Positions 40,615 to 50,010 of a stretch of DNA of 64,000 bases are shown here, one piece after another. Below the pieces are notes generated by a model that worked only from the letters and a program-made list of their open reading frames with translations, did no database searches and was not told where the DNA came from. Each line of letters begins with the position of its first letter. Within the stretch, counting starts at the first letter, position 1. Origin of the DNA: Capillimicrobium parvum (GTDB lineage Bacteria; Actinomycetota; Thermoleophilia; Solirubrobacterales; Solirubrobacteraceae). The DNA lies in contig NZ_CP087164.1 in the NCBI RefSeq assembly GCF_021172045.1, forward strand, positions 1,178,001-1,242,000, given 5' to 3'. Both the position numbers and the translations under genes were made by a program.

Positions 40615-41847
40615 GTGAAGGTCACCCTCTTCGCCATGCCGACCGTGCCCGCGACCAACGAGGAGCGCGAGGCGCTGCGGCCCATCGGGCGCAGCACCGA
40701 GCGCTACCAGGTGATGCTCGACGAGCTGCGGACCATCGTGCGTGCGTGCGACGACCTCGGCTACACGGCGTTCGCCACCACCGAGCACCACTTCCACACC
40801 GAGGGCGGGGAGGCGAACCCCAACCCACTGCTGATGTTCGCCCACCTCGCGGCGCTCACGAAGAACCTGATGTTCATCCCGACGTCCATCGTGCTCACGG
40901 CCGCCGACCCGATCCGCACCGCCGAGGACGTCGCGCTGTTCGACCAGATGTACCCGGGGCGCGTCGGCATCTGCTTCGCCCGCGGCTACCAGAAGCGCTG
41001 GCTGCAGGTGCTCAGCCAGCGCGGCAACGTCACGTCGTGGGCCAGCGAGGAGTCCGACCGCCAGAACCGCGCGATCTTCAACGAGCACCTCGAGGTCCTG
41101 CTGAAGGCGTGGACGAGCGACGCCTTCGACTATGAGGGCGAGCACTACCAGGTGCCCTATCCGCGGGAGGGCATCACCGGCTGGGCGGCGCCGGACTGGA
41201 CGCGCCGCTTCGGCGCGGACGGCGAGATCGACGACGAGGGCGTCATCCGCAAGATCGGCGCGATCCCGCGGCCGTTCCAGGACCCGCATCCCCAGGTCTT
41301 CCTGCCGTACAACGGCTCGCCGGCCACACTGGAGAACGCGGCGCGGCGCGGGTTCGTCCCGATCATCACGGAGGGCCGTGCCGATCCGTTCGCCGAGGCC
41401 TGCCGGACCTACCGCGACGTCGCCGCCGAGTCGGGGCGGGAGTTCGGCATCGGCGAGAACGTCGGCGCCGTCCGCTGCATCGCCCTGGGCGATACCTACG
41501 ACGAGGCGTTCGAGATCGCGGTCAGGACCGCCGGCTACGAGTGGCACAACTACTTCGAGCTGTTCGGCGGCGCCACCGAGGCGTTCCGGATCCCCTCGGA
41601 CCCGCCGGGGATGATCCGCTTCGAGGACGAAGCCGAGTGCACGCAGCGCATGATCGACGTCGGTCACGCGCTCGTCGGCACCCCCGACGACGTGCGCGAG
41701 CAGCTCGGCGCGCTGCACCGCTGCCACGGCGACGGGGAGCTCGACTGGCTCGTCTGGACGTTCTTCGCCCAGGGGACGATGCCGCGCGAGGCGCAGATGC
41801 GCCAGCTCGAGCTCTTCGCGACGAAGGTCTGGCCGGACTTCCGATGA
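40615..41847 (+). CDS. LLM-class flavin-dependent oxidoreductase (paralogue 2)
   Basis: A 410-residue enzyme that is clearly paralogous to the one encoded at 28916-30157: both start VT(V/L)FAMPTVPAT, share FATTEHHFHTEGGE, LYPGR/MYPGR followed by FARGYQKRW, the segment DGEIDDEGVIRKIG and the end QLELF(V/A)(E/T)KVWP. The IDDEGVIRKIG part is an unusual insertion for the family. The GTG at 40615 has GAAAGGA upstream. It is followed by CoA ligase 2 after ten bases, an arrangement that suggests oxidation directly before CoA activation. Confidence 0.9.
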   Translation: MKVTLFAMPTVPATNEEREALRPIGRSTERYQVMLDELRTIVRACDDLGYTAFATTEHHFHTEGGEANPNPLLMFAHLAALTKNLMFIPTSIVLTAADPIRTAEDVALFDQMYPGRVGICFARGYQKRWLQVLSQRGNVTSWASEESDRQNRAIFNEHLEVLLKAWTSDAFDYEGEHYQVPYPREGITGWAAPDWTRRFGADGEIDDEGVIRKIGAIPRPFQDPHPQVFLPYNGSPATLENAARRGFVPIITEGRADPFAEACRTYRDVAAESGREFGIGENVGAVRCIALGDTYDEAFEIAVRTAGYEWHNYFELFGGATEAFRIPSDPPGMIRFEDEAECTQRMIDVGHALVGTPDDVREQLGALHRCHGDGELDWLVWTFFAQGTMPREAQMRQLELFATKVWPDFR

Positions 41848-41857
41848 GCGCGGTGCC

Positions 41858-43513
41858 GTGGCGCTGACGGCGACCGCCCCGCCGCTGCCGGAGCACCTGG
41901 TGCGGCGCTGGACGGCGCAGGGGCTGCGCACGGAGCAGCGGCCGGGGTGGGTGCTCGAGCACGCGGCCCGCCGGCGCCCCGACGACGCGGCGATCATCAC
42001 GGCGGACGGCCGCCACACCCTCGGGCAGCTGCGTGACCGGGCGGACATGATCTCGTGGGCCCTGGCGAACGGCGGCGCCGGCGCCGGCGACGTCGTCACG
42101 TGGTCGCTGCCCAACGGCGTGGAGGCGATCGCCACCGCCATCGCGATCTGGCGAATCGGCGCCATCAGCAACCCGGTCGTGCCGATCTACCGCGAGCACG
42201 AGCTCGCGTTCATCGCCGGTCAGCTGCGGCCCGCGGCGGTCATCTCGGCCACGGACGTCCGCGGTCGCGCGGGGTGTGAGGAGATGGATCTCGCGCTCGC
42301 CGCTGCCGGTCACGAGCCCCGCCTGCGCCTCGCGCTCGGCGCGCCCGCCGGCGGCGGCCGCTGGGCCCCGTTGCCGCAGCCCGATCCCGAGCGCCCGCCG
42401 CCCGCGCTGCCCGAGGATCTCGCGCCCGCGCCCGCGCACGCGCCGTGTCTCGTGCTCTACACGTCGGGCACGACCGCGCAGCCGAAGGGCGTCGTGCACA
42501 GCGGTTGCGCGCTCGTGCACGAGGCGTTCTCGATGCAGCGCGAATGGGGTCTGACCTATCGCGAGACGATGGTCATGGCGTCGCCGCTGCCGCACATCAC
42601 GGGCATCCTGCAGGGGTTGCTCGTGCCCTGCCTGGCGGGGGCCCGGGTCCTGCTCACCGATCGCTGGGACCCCGAGGCGTGCGTCGAGCTCATCGAGCGC
42701 GAGGGCGGGACGTACATGGCGGGGGCCACCCCGTTCCTGCGCGGCGTCCTGGACGCGTACGCGGCCCGCGGACCGGGTCGTCCGCAGCTGCGCCAGTTCT
42801 GCTGCGGCGGCGCACCCGTGTCGCCTGCGCTCATCGAGGAGGCGCAGCGCGCGGGCATCGTCGCGCACCGCTCGTGGGGGCTCACCGAGCTGCCCAGCGC
42901 GACCTTCTCGCGGACCATCGACCCGCTGCGCCAGCGCGCGGAGACCGACGGGCGCCCGGGCGAGGGCATCGAGGTCGAGGCGGTCGACGACGAGCGCGCG
43001 CCGTTGCCCCGGGGCGCTGAGGGCGAGCTGCGGATCCGCGGGCCCGAGCGGATGGAGGGCTACGTCGACGCGGCGCTCAACGCCGGCGCGATGGACGACG
43101 ACGGGTGGGTCTACACGGGCGACGTCGGGCTCGTCGATCGCGACGGGTGCGTCCGGGTGACCGGGCGGCTCAAGGACATCGTCAACCGCGGCGGCGAGAA
43201 GCTCAGCGCGCGGGAGATCGAGGAGCTGCTCGAGCGCCACGACAGCATCCGCGAGGCGGCCGTCGTGCCCGTGCCCGACGAGCGTCTCGGCGAGACCGTC
43301 GGCGCCGCCGTCGTGCTGCGCCCCGGCGACGTGCTCGACCTACCCGCCATTCTTCGGTTTCTTCGCGGGCTGGGGTTGGCGAGCCAGAAGCTCCCCGCCA
43401 GGGTTCAGGCCGTGAACGAGCTGCCCAGGACGCCCTCGGGAAAGCTGCAGAAGCACTTGGTCCTCCGCCAGCTCGGCGAGGAGGAGACCCGGAGAACTGG
43501 CGCGCGACAGTGA
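41858..43513 (+). CDS. AMP-forming acyl-CoA synthetase (paralogue 2)
   Basis: A 551-residue ANL ligase, the same length as paralogue 1 and sharing its landmark sequences: VLYTSGTTAQPKGVVHS, SWGLTELPSATFS, YTGDVGLVD, GRLKDIVNRGGEKLSAREIEE and the catalytic lysine in PSGKLQKHLVL. The active site should bind an acid similar to that of paralogue 1. The GTG at 41858 gives the natural N-terminus. It ends ten bases before the motif that drives the transporter operon. Confidence 0.92.
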   Translation: MALTATAPPLPEHLVRRWTAQGLRTEQRPGWVLEHAARRRPDDAAIITADGRHTLGQLRDRADMISWALANGGAGAGDVVTWSLPNGVEAIATAIAIWRIGAISNPVVPIYREHELAFIAGQLRPAAVISATDVRGRAGCEEMDLALAAAGHEPRLRLALGAPAGGGRWAPLPQPDPERPPPALPEDLAPAPAHAPCLVLYTSGTTAQPKGVVHSGCALVHEAFSMQREWGLTYRETMVMASPLPHITGILQGLLVPCLAGARVLLTDRWDPEACVELIEREGGTYMAGATPFLRGVLDAYAARGPGRPQLRQFCCGGAPVSPALIEEAQRAGIVAHRSWGLTELPSATFSRTIDPLRQRAETDGRPGEGIEVEAVDDERAPLPRGAEGELRIRGPERMEGYVDAALNAGAMDDDGWVYTGDVGLVDRDGCVRVTGRLKDIVNRGGEKLSAREIEELLERHDSIREAAVVPVPDERLGETVGAAVVLRPGDVLDLPAILRFLRGLGLASQKLPARVQAVNELPRTPSGKLQKHLVLRQLGEEETRRTGARQ

Positions 43514-43520
43514 CGGAAAT

Positions 43521-43530
43521 CCGTACACTC
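43521..43530. promoter_or_regulatory. Cluster motif ahead of the ABC-import/hydrolase operon
   Basis: CCGTACACTC preceded by AAATC; TACACT at 43524-43529. It starts an apparent 10-gene operon that ends at 55337. Unlike other motif copies it is about 155 bases from the first start codon. Confidence 0.5.
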
Positions 43531-43684
43531 AAAATCCAGGAGAAGAGGGTCCCCAATTGCGGGTTGAGCTGCTCCTCGGGCCTTGCCCGACACCCGTCGG
43601 AGTGAGGGGGGACGGACCACAGAAGGTCGGCCCACCGGGCCGTGGCAGCTCGTCGTCGTTTTACCCATAAGGAGGAGTGTCCAG

Positions 43685-45067
43685 ATGAGGTTCGAGGGTT
43701 CAGGCGCCGGCGGAGGGCGTCTCTGGAGTGCGCCCGTGCGCGCGCTTTCGGTCGCGGCCGTGCTCGGTGCGCTGGCGCTGGTCGGCACGGCCTGCGGAAG
43801 CAGCGGCGACGGCGGGTCGACGAGCGCCGGCACCACCGCCGCCGCGAGCACGGCGGCGGCCGACACGACCGCGGCCGACACCACGGCGAGCACCACGTCG
43901 GGCGACACCGCCGCTGCGGGCACCGTCGGCGTCGATGCCTCGCAGCTGGCCAGCGAGTCCGAGGTCCAGTCGCTCATGGACGAGGCCTTCGGCGGCGGTG
44001 TGACGGTCAACGACCTCCCGCCGATCGCCCAAGAGGCCTACAAGATGTACGCCAAGCCGATCACCTCCGAGGAGAAGAAGGTGATCGAGCGCTGCCTGAC
44101 GACGAGCGGCGTGTGCGACCTGGGCAAGACGAACCCCGAGGCCAAGCTGGCCGTCGCGGAGTCCGAGGACACCGACAACCCGTACTACAAGTCGGTCCGC
44201 GCCGTGTACCTGCTGCAGGCGCTGCGCGAGCCAACGGTGAAGTCGGTCAACTTCACGCAGGCGAGCTTCAAGGTGCCGGCGGCGCTGTCGAACTTCCGCA
44301 GCCACATCAGCCAGGGCGCTGACGTGATCGTCGGCGCGTTCGACCTCGGCGACGTGATGCTGCCGGTCGTCAAGCAGGCGGCCGCCAAGGGCATCCCGGT
44401 GTGGAGCTCCACGCAGACGATCCCGTCGGCGAAGTACGACGGCACCGACCTCGCGGGCGACACGCTGACCGACCTGTGCGCGTACGGCAAGACGATGGGC
44501 GAGATCGCACTGAAGTCCGGCAAGAACATCGCCATGTACACCGGCACGCCGGGTAACACCTACGCGCCGCAGTGGCAGGAGTGTGCGAAGCAGGCCATCA
44601 AGGACGGCGGCGGCACGATCACCACCAACGGCACGACCAACTGGACGCCGCAGGGCGAGCAGCAGGCCGCGGCCGCGCTGGCCGCCAAGGGGCTGCCCGA
44701 CGCGATCATCTACGACTACGCGCCGGAGGCGTTCATTCGCAAGTTCCTCCAACTCGGCAAGACCCCGCCGACGATGGTGGGCGGCTCGCAGACGATGGGC
44801 TCGGTCGGCGCCTGGCTGGACGCGAAGAAGAAGGGCAAGGACTTCAAGTCCTACATCGCGGCGAGCGAGATCACGTTCGCGGTGCCGAGCCTGCACGCGG
44901 CGGTCGCGACGAAGAACGGCATCGACGTGGAGAAGCGGATCAAGCTGCCGCAGCCCGTCGTGCCGGTCCAGGATGTCGTGAAGTACTACAGCCCGGACTT
45001 CCCCGCGGGGGCGAACTTCGGGTCTGGCCTGCCGAAGGACATCCTCCAGTACTCGTTCTCGCACTGA
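43685..45067 (+). CDS. ABC importer substrate-binding lipoprotein (sugar-type)
   Basis: A 460-residue extracytoplasmic binding protein. A hydrophobic signal (VAAVLGALALVGTACGSS) ends in a lipobox-like Cys at about residue 37, then a Thr/Ala/Ser-rich spacer of about 30 residues. The body resembles periplasmic-binding fold I proteins (VKSVNFTQASF, GADVIVGAFDLGDVMLPVVKQAAAKGIPVWSS, IAMYTGTPGN). Partner permeases are RbsC-like, so it belongs to the CUT2 class, which also imports non-sugar molecules. The ATG at 43685 follows AAGGAGGAG. Given the enzymes downstream, its ligand is probably a degraded ring compound or its glycoside/conjugate. Confidence 0.85.
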   Translation: MRFEGSGAGGGRLWSAPVRALSVAAVLGALALVGTACGSSGDGGSTSAGTTAAASTAAADTTAADTTASTTSGDTAAAGTVGVDASQLASESEVQSLMDEAFGGGVTVNDLPPIAQEAYKMYAKPITSEEKKVIERCLTTSGVCDLGKTNPEAKLAVAESEDTDNPYYKSVRAVYLLQALREPTVKSVNFTQASFKVPAALSNFRSHISQGADVIVGAFDLGDVMLPVVKQAAAKGIPVWSSTQTIPSAKYDGTDLAGDTLTDLCAYGKTMGEIALKSGKNIAMYTGTPGNTYAPQWQECAKQAIKDGGGTITTNGTTNWTPQGEQQAAAALAAKGLPDAIIYDYAPEAFIRKFLQLGKTPPTMVGGSQTMGSVGAWLDAKKKGKDFKSYIAASEITFAVPSLHAAVATKNGIDVEKRIKLPQPVVPVQDVVKYYSPDFPAGANFGSGLPKDILQYSFSH

Positions 45068-45111
45068 GCGACGGGTAGCGAGACACACCCAAGAAGCGAG
45101 GAACAGGCACG

Positions 45112-47724
45112 GTGAGCGTCCACAACGAGAACGCCCTGGAGCTGCAGTCGGTCTCCAGGTCATTCCCTGGCGTGCGGGCGCTCACCGATGCCTCCCTCGT
45201 CTGCCGGGCGGGGGAGGTCCACGCCCTCGTCGGCGAGAACGGCGCCGGCAAGTCCACCTTGATCAAGGTGGCCTGCGGCGCCCTTCGCGCCGACTCGGGC
45301 TCGGTCTTCATCGACGGCCAGGAGCTGCAGACTCCGACGCCACTCGCGGCGCGCAAGCTGGGGCTGCTCACCGCCTACCAGGACACCTCGCTCGTCCCGA
45401 GCCTGACGGTGGCGGAGAACCTCTGGCTGTCGCACCACGGCGTCAAGCCGCTCGGCCTGCGCACGAAGCTGCGCCAGGTCGGCAAGCTGCTCGAGCCCTA
45501 CGACCTGTCGTTCGGCCCGGACACGCGCGTCGCCGAGCTGAGCCCGGGCTCCAAGCAGCTGCTCGAGGTCGTGCGCGCGATGATGCACCGGCCCAAGGTC
45601 CTGCTGCTCGACGAGCCCACCGCGGCGCTCGACGCCGCGAACATCGCCAAGCTCGAGAAGCTCGTCGCCAGCGCGCTCGAGCACGGCACTGCGATCCTCT
45701 ACATCACGCACCGCCTCGACGAGGTGCAGCGCCTCGCCGACCAGCTGACGGTCATCCGCGACGGCCGCATCCAGGGCACGTACGGGCGTGAGGCGTGGGA
45801 GGTCGACGACATCGTCGCGATGATGGTCGGCGTCCGCACCGACCTGGCCTTCCCGCCCAAGCCGCCGCGGACGGGGACCGAGCCGGTGCTGCTCGATGCG
45901 CACGGCTTCGGGGGCGCGGGCTTCGGGCCCGTCGACGTGACCGTCCGCACGGGCGAGATCGTCGGTATCGCCGGCGCGGAGGGCAACGGCCAGCACGAGC
46001 TGGTCCGCACGCTCGTGGGGCTGCGCAGCGGCCACGGCGACGTCCACATCGAGGGCCGGCAGATCCACGCCCGCACCCCGGCCGGTGCCCGGCGCCACGG
46101 CATCGTCTTCCAGAGCGGCGACCGCGCTGCCGAGTCGGTCTTCCGCGAGCTCAGCGTGATGGACAACGCCACGCTCGCCGCGCGCTCCGAGCTCGGCCCG
46201 ATCGGCACGATCATGCGCTCGCGCCAGCGCAAGCTCTTCGACCCCGTCTCCGCCGATCTCGGCATCGTCGCCGCGTCGCCGGACCAACCGGCCGCCCAGC
46301 TGTCCGGCGGCAACCAGCAGAAGGCGGTCGTCGCCCGATCGCTCATCGATCCGGCCAAGGTGCTGGTCATCGACGAGCCGACGCAGGGCGTCGACGCCCG
46401 GGCCCGCCTGGACATCTACCGGGCCGTGCGCCGCCAGGCCGACGACGGCATGGGCATCGTCGTCAACTCCTCGGATGCGGCCGAGCTCGAGGGACTGTGC
46501 GATCGCGTGTACGTCATGTCCCGCGGTCGCGTCGTGCGCGAGCTCGCCGGCGACGACGTCCGCGAGTCCACGATCGTCGAGTCGTTCGTCAACGTCGGCG
46601 GGCGCCGCACCGAGGCCGAGTCGGTCGAGGCGCGCGAGGGCCTGTCGGCGAGGACGCGCTCACTGCAGGCGCTCCTCGGCTCGACCTGGACGCCCCTGGT
46701 GGTCATCGCGCTGCTCATGCTCGGCATCGGCATCTACGCCGCGAGCTACACGTCGGTGTTCCTCTCGTCGAGCAACCTGTCCAGCCTGCTCGTCATCGCG
46801 CTGCCGCTCATCGTGGTGGCGCTCGGCCAGCAGGCGGCGCTGATCTCCGGGGGCTTCGACATCTCGATTGGGGCGAGCATGAGCCTCGGCGTGGTCCTGG
46901 CCTCCTTCTGGGTGACGAGCACCTCACTGGGCGGGTCGATCCCCGGCATCCTCCTCTGCCTGCTCGTCGGCGTCGGGATCGGCCTGCTCAACGCCTTCAT
47001 CATCCGCGGGCTGGGCGTGAGCCCGATCATCGCGACGATCGGCACGCTCGGCGTGATCAGCGGCGTCGGCATCCTGCTGCGCCCGGAGCCGGGCGGCCTC
47101 ATCGGGGAGGGCATCTCGAACGCCCTGAACGCCGACATCGGCTTCATTCCCTGGTCCTTCCTCGGGCTCATCGTCGTCGCGGTCCTCTGCGAGGTCTGGC
47201 TGCGGTCGACCTCGCTCGGGCTCTCGGTCCGCGCCACCGGCCTGTCGGAGGAGGCGGCCCGGCGCACGGGCATCCGCGTCGAGTACATCAAGGTCGGCGC
47301 CTACGTCATCTGCGCGGTCGTGGCGATCGCGGCCGGCCTGTTCCTCGGCGTCCAGGTCGCCGTCGGGCAGAACAACATCGCCGTCAGCTACGCGCTGCCC
47401 GCGTTCACCGCCTGCTTCCTCGGCGGCGCCGCGCTCACCGGGGGCCGCGGCTCGTTCGTGGGCGCGTTCCTCGGCGCGCTGTTCCTGACGCTGCTCGTCA
47501 ATGTCACGCCGCTCGTCGGCCTGGATGTGGCGTGGGCCCAGACGATCACCGGCGTCCTGACGATCCTCGCCGTCATCGCCTACAGCCTGACCGGCGACTC
47601 GCGCCGGATGAGCATCCGCTGGCGAGGGCGCGCGGCGATCGTGCCGACCGACGAGATCGCCCAACCACGGACCGGCGATCCGGGCACCACCGAGAGCGTC
47701 GCCAACACCGCGGAGAGACCATGA
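45112..47724 (+). CDS. Fused ABC importer: RbsA-type double ATPase plus RbsC-type permease
   Basis: An 870-residue protein that joins two parts normally made separately. Residues 1 to about 495 are a tandem ATPase: NBD1 has Walker A GENGAGKST (41-49), a degenerate signature LSPGSKQ and Walker B VLLLDEPTAALD; NBD2 has a degenerate Walker A (GAEGNGQHE) but intact LSGGNQQK and VLVIDEPTQGVD. From about 523 a permease follows (TPLVVIALLMLGIG, QQAALISGGFDISIGASMSLG, ALTGGRGSFVGAFLGALFL) with eight or more helices. The reading frame is continuous, without a start codon context at the joint. The next gene overlaps by four bases (ATGA). Confidence 0.92.
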   Translation: MSVHNENALELQSVSRSFPGVRALTDASLVCRAGEVHALVGENGAGKSTLIKVACGALRADSGSVFIDGQELQTPTPLAARKLGLLTAYQDTSLVPSLTVAENLWLSHHGVKPLGLRTKLRQVGKLLEPYDLSFGPDTRVAELSPGSKQLLEVVRAMMHRPKVLLLDEPTAALDAANIAKLEKLVASALEHGTAILYITHRLDEVQRLADQLTVIRDGRIQGTYGREAWEVDDIVAMMVGVRTDLAFPPKPPRTGTEPVLLDAHGFGGAGFGPVDVTVRTGEIVGIAGAEGNGQHELVRTLVGLRSGHGDVHIEGRQIHARTPAGARRHGIVFQSGDRAAESVFRELSVMDNATLAARSELGPIGTIMRSRQRKLFDPVSADLGIVAASPDQPAAQLSGGNQQKAVVARSLIDPAKVLVIDEPTQGVDARARLDIYRAVRRQADDGMGIVVNSSDAAELEGLCDRVYVMSRGRVVRELAGDDVRESTIVESFVNVGGRRTEAESVEAREGLSARTRSLQALLGSTWTPLVVIALLMLGIGIYAASYTSVFLSSSNLSSLLVIALPLIVVALGQQAALISGGFDISIGASMSLGVVLASFWVTSTSLGGSIPGILLCLLVGVGIGLLNAFIIRGLGVSPIIATIGTLGVISGVGILLRPEPGGLIGEGISNALNADIGFIPWSFLGLIVVAVLCEVWLRSTSLGLSVRATGLSEEAARRTGIRVEYIKVGAYVICAVVAIAAGLFLGVQVAVGQNNIAVSYALPAFTACFLGGAALTGGRGSFVGAFLGALFLTLLVNVTPLVGLDVAWAQTITGVLTILAVIAYSLTGDSRRMSIRWRGRAAIVPTDEIAQPRTGDPGTTESVANTAERP

Positions 47725-48767
47725 GCACCATCGATCAAGTCCCGCCGCCCGCCGTCCCCGCCGGCAACCCGCGCCGCGACCTCGCGTTCCGCTTCGCGCC
47801 GCGCTACCGGGTCGTCTGGATCGCGCTCGCCGCGCTCATCATCCTGATCGCGGCCACGGCGTCCGAGGTCTTCCGCACCGACTCGCTCACGCTCGTCACC
47901 GCGCTGGCCGGCGTGCTGGCGATCGCGTCGGCGGGCCAGCTGCTCGTGATCATGTCCGGCGGCATCGACCTCTCGGTCCCCGCGGTCGTCACGTTCGCCG
48001 CCGCGATCATCGTCCACCAGACCGAGGGCGCCAACGGCCGCCTCGCCGGGGCTGTCGTCGAGGTCATCGCGATCACCGCCGGCATCGGCCTGATCATCGG
48101 GGTGCTCGTGGCCGTCGTGCGGCTGAACGCGATGATCGTCACGCTGGCCATGAACGGCGTGATCACCGGCGTGATGCTCCTCTGGATCGGCACGACGTTC
48201 TCCACGACGGGGCAGGTGCCGCCGAACCTCTCCGACCTGACCGCCCGCGACGTCGGGTTCCTCAGCGTCGTCGGCATCATCGCCATCGCGATCATCCTGC
48301 TCCTCGCCGCCGTCCTGCGCTCCACGACCGTCGGGCGCAGCTACGTCGCGGCCGGGACGAACCGCGTGGCCGCCGAGATCATCGGCATCCGCGTCGTGTT
48401 CTACGAGGTCGGTGGCTACATGCTCGCCGCGATCTTCTACGGCATCGCGGGCATCTTCCTCGCGGGTCTGCTGACCACCCCGGACTTCACCGTCGGCGAC
48501 GCCTACCAGCTGACGACGATCATCGCGGTCGCCCTCGGCGGCGCCGCTCTCGCCGGCGGCCCGGCAAGCCTGCTGTGCACGATGGCCGGTTGTGTGTTCG
48601 TGGCCCTCCTTCAGCAGTACCTGCAGGCCCAGAGCTACTCCGCCGGCGTCAGCCAGCTCGTCAACGGCCTCGTGCTGATCCTCGCGGTCGCCCTGGTCAC
48701 GGCCGGCTCGGGCGGGCGGATCCGCCAGCTCACCTCGCGCCTGACCGCGCGCTTTGGCCACTCGTAG
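47721..48767 (+). CDS. RbsC-type ABC importer permease
   Basis: A 348-residue permease of the CUT2/branched-chain type with the signatures LLVIMSGGIDLSVPAVVTFAA and, late, ALGGAALAGGPASLLCTMAG. It is separate from, and only partly similar to, the permease domain fused to the ATPase just upstream, so the channel is probably a heterodimer of the two. The start overlaps the stop of the fused gene. The Cys-containing loop LLCTMAGCVF is unusual for the family. Confidence 0.9.
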   Translation: MSTIDQVPPPAVPAGNPRRDLAFRFAPRYRVVWIALAALIILIAATASEVFRTDSLTLVTALAGVLAIASAGQLLVIMSGGIDLSVPAVVTFAAAIIVHQTEGANGRLAGAVVEVIAITAGIGLIIGVLVAVVRLNAMIVTLAMNGVITGVMLLWIGTTFSTTGQVPPNLSDLTARDVGFLSVVGIIAIAIILLLAAVLRSTTVGRSYVAAGTNRVAAEIIGIRVVFYEVGGYMLAAIFYGIAGIFLAGLLTTPDFTVGDAYQLTTIIAVALGGAALAGGPASLLCTMAGCVFVALLQQYLQAQSYSAGVSQLVNGLVLILAVALVTAGSGGRIRQLTSRLTARFGHS

Positions 48768-48795
48768 CAACCCGAGACCCACCCAGGAGGACGAG

Positions 48796-49965
48796 ATGGA
48801 CGTGGACGAGAGGATCGACGAGGGTCTGCGCCATGCGCGCCGGCTCGGTGAGGTCGGCGTGCAGGTGGCGGCCTATCTCGACGGCGAGCTCATCGTCGAC
48901 GCCTGGACCGGGACGGCCGACCCGGCCGGCAGCGGTCGGTTGGTGGACGGCGACACGCTGTTCACCGCGTTCTCGGTGACGAAGGGCGTCACGTCGACCG
49001 GGCTGGCGGTGCTGGCCGAGCGCGGACTCGTCGACTACGACGCGCCGGTCACGGACTACTGGCCCGAGTACGGACAGAACGGCAAGGAGCGCACGACGGT
49101 CGGCGACGCCGCCTCCCATCGCGCGGGCATCCCGCGCATGCCCGACGGCGTCACGCCCGAGCAGACGTGCGACTGGGACTTCATGGTCCGCGCGCTGGAG
49201 ACCGCGGTGCCGGTGTTCGAGCCCGGGACGACCAACGCCTACCACACGCTGAACTGGGGCTGGCTCGTGGGCGAGATCGTCCGCCGCGCCGACCCGCAGG
49301 GACGGCCGCTCGACGTCTTCGTCCGCGAGGAGGTGCTCGAGCCGCTCGGCATCCGCGACGTCTACCTCGGCGTGCCGGACTCCGAGCTGGGGCGCGTCGC
49401 GCCGGTGCTCATCCCCGCCCCGCCGGAGCCGGCGCCGATCGAGCTGTACGAGGCCTCCATGCCGATCGACGTGGTGCCGGGCACGATCTTCAACCGCACC
49501 GACGTGCGCCAGTCGGTCAACCCCGGCGCGGGCGGCATCATGAGCGCTCGGGCGATCGCCCGCCTGTTCGCGATGCTGGCCAACCGCGGCGAGCTCGACG
49601 GCATGCGGCTGCTGTCCGAGGACCTCGTGCTCTCGTTCGCCGACCCCCGGCCCGACGCCGAGTCGACCGACGAGACGCTCGGCGCGCCGGTGATGGTCGG
49701 CAGGCGCGGGTACTGGCTCGGCGGTCCCTCGCCGTACGCCTACCCGATCGTCGGCAAGGGCCCCCGCGTGCTCTGCAGCCCCGGGGCGGGCGGGTCGATC
49801 GCCTGGGCCGATCTCGACACGGGCCTGTCGGGGGCGATCCTCCACAACATGATGCACCCGGAGCAGATGTTCTCGCCCGAGCCTGACGTCAACCCGTTCA
49901 TGCGCTTGGCGGACGCCATGCGCGACGTCGCCGCCGACCGCGGTGCCGTCGCTCGCAGCGCCTGA
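48796..49965 (+). CDS. Beta-lactamase-fold serine hydrolase (EstB/class C-like)
   Basis: A 389-residue serine hydrolase. The nucleophile motif is S60-VT-K63 (AFSVTKGV), and the tyrosine motif is Y149-HTLN. The protein has no signal peptide, so it acts in the cytoplasm. Family members hydrolyse esters, amides or lactones rather than antibiotics in most cases. The ATG at 48796 follows CAGGAGG. Lying directly after the importer genes, it is a good candidate for the first step on the imported substrate, for example ester or lactone cleavage. Confidence 0.88.
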   Translation: MDVDERIDEGLRHARRLGEVGVQVAAYLDGELIVDAWTGTADPAGSGRLVDGDTLFTAFSVTKGVTSTGLAVLAERGLVDYDAPVTDYWPEYGQNGKERTTVGDAASHRAGIPRMPDGVTPEQTCDWDFMVRALETAVPVFEPGTTNAYHTLNWGWLVGEIVRRADPQGRPLDVFVREEVLEPLGIRDVYLGVPDSELGRVAPVLIPAPPEPAPIELYEASMPIDVVPGTIFNRTDVRQSVNPGAGGIMSARAIARLFAMLANRGELDGMRLLSEDLVLSFADPRPDAESTDETLGAPVMVGRRGYWLGGPSPYAYPIVGKGPRVLCSPGAGGSIAWADLDTGLSGAILHNMMHPEQMFSPEPDVNPFMRLADAMRDVAADRGAVARSA

Positions 49966-50010
49966 CCGGCCGCGCACACACGACGAGACACCGAGGAAGG
50001 AAGAGCATCC

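Noticed and set aside
48796-49965. Antibiotic-resistance beta-lactamase
   Set aside because: No signal peptide, and its place in a catabolic operon fits an EstB-like esterase better than a periplasmic class C enzyme.
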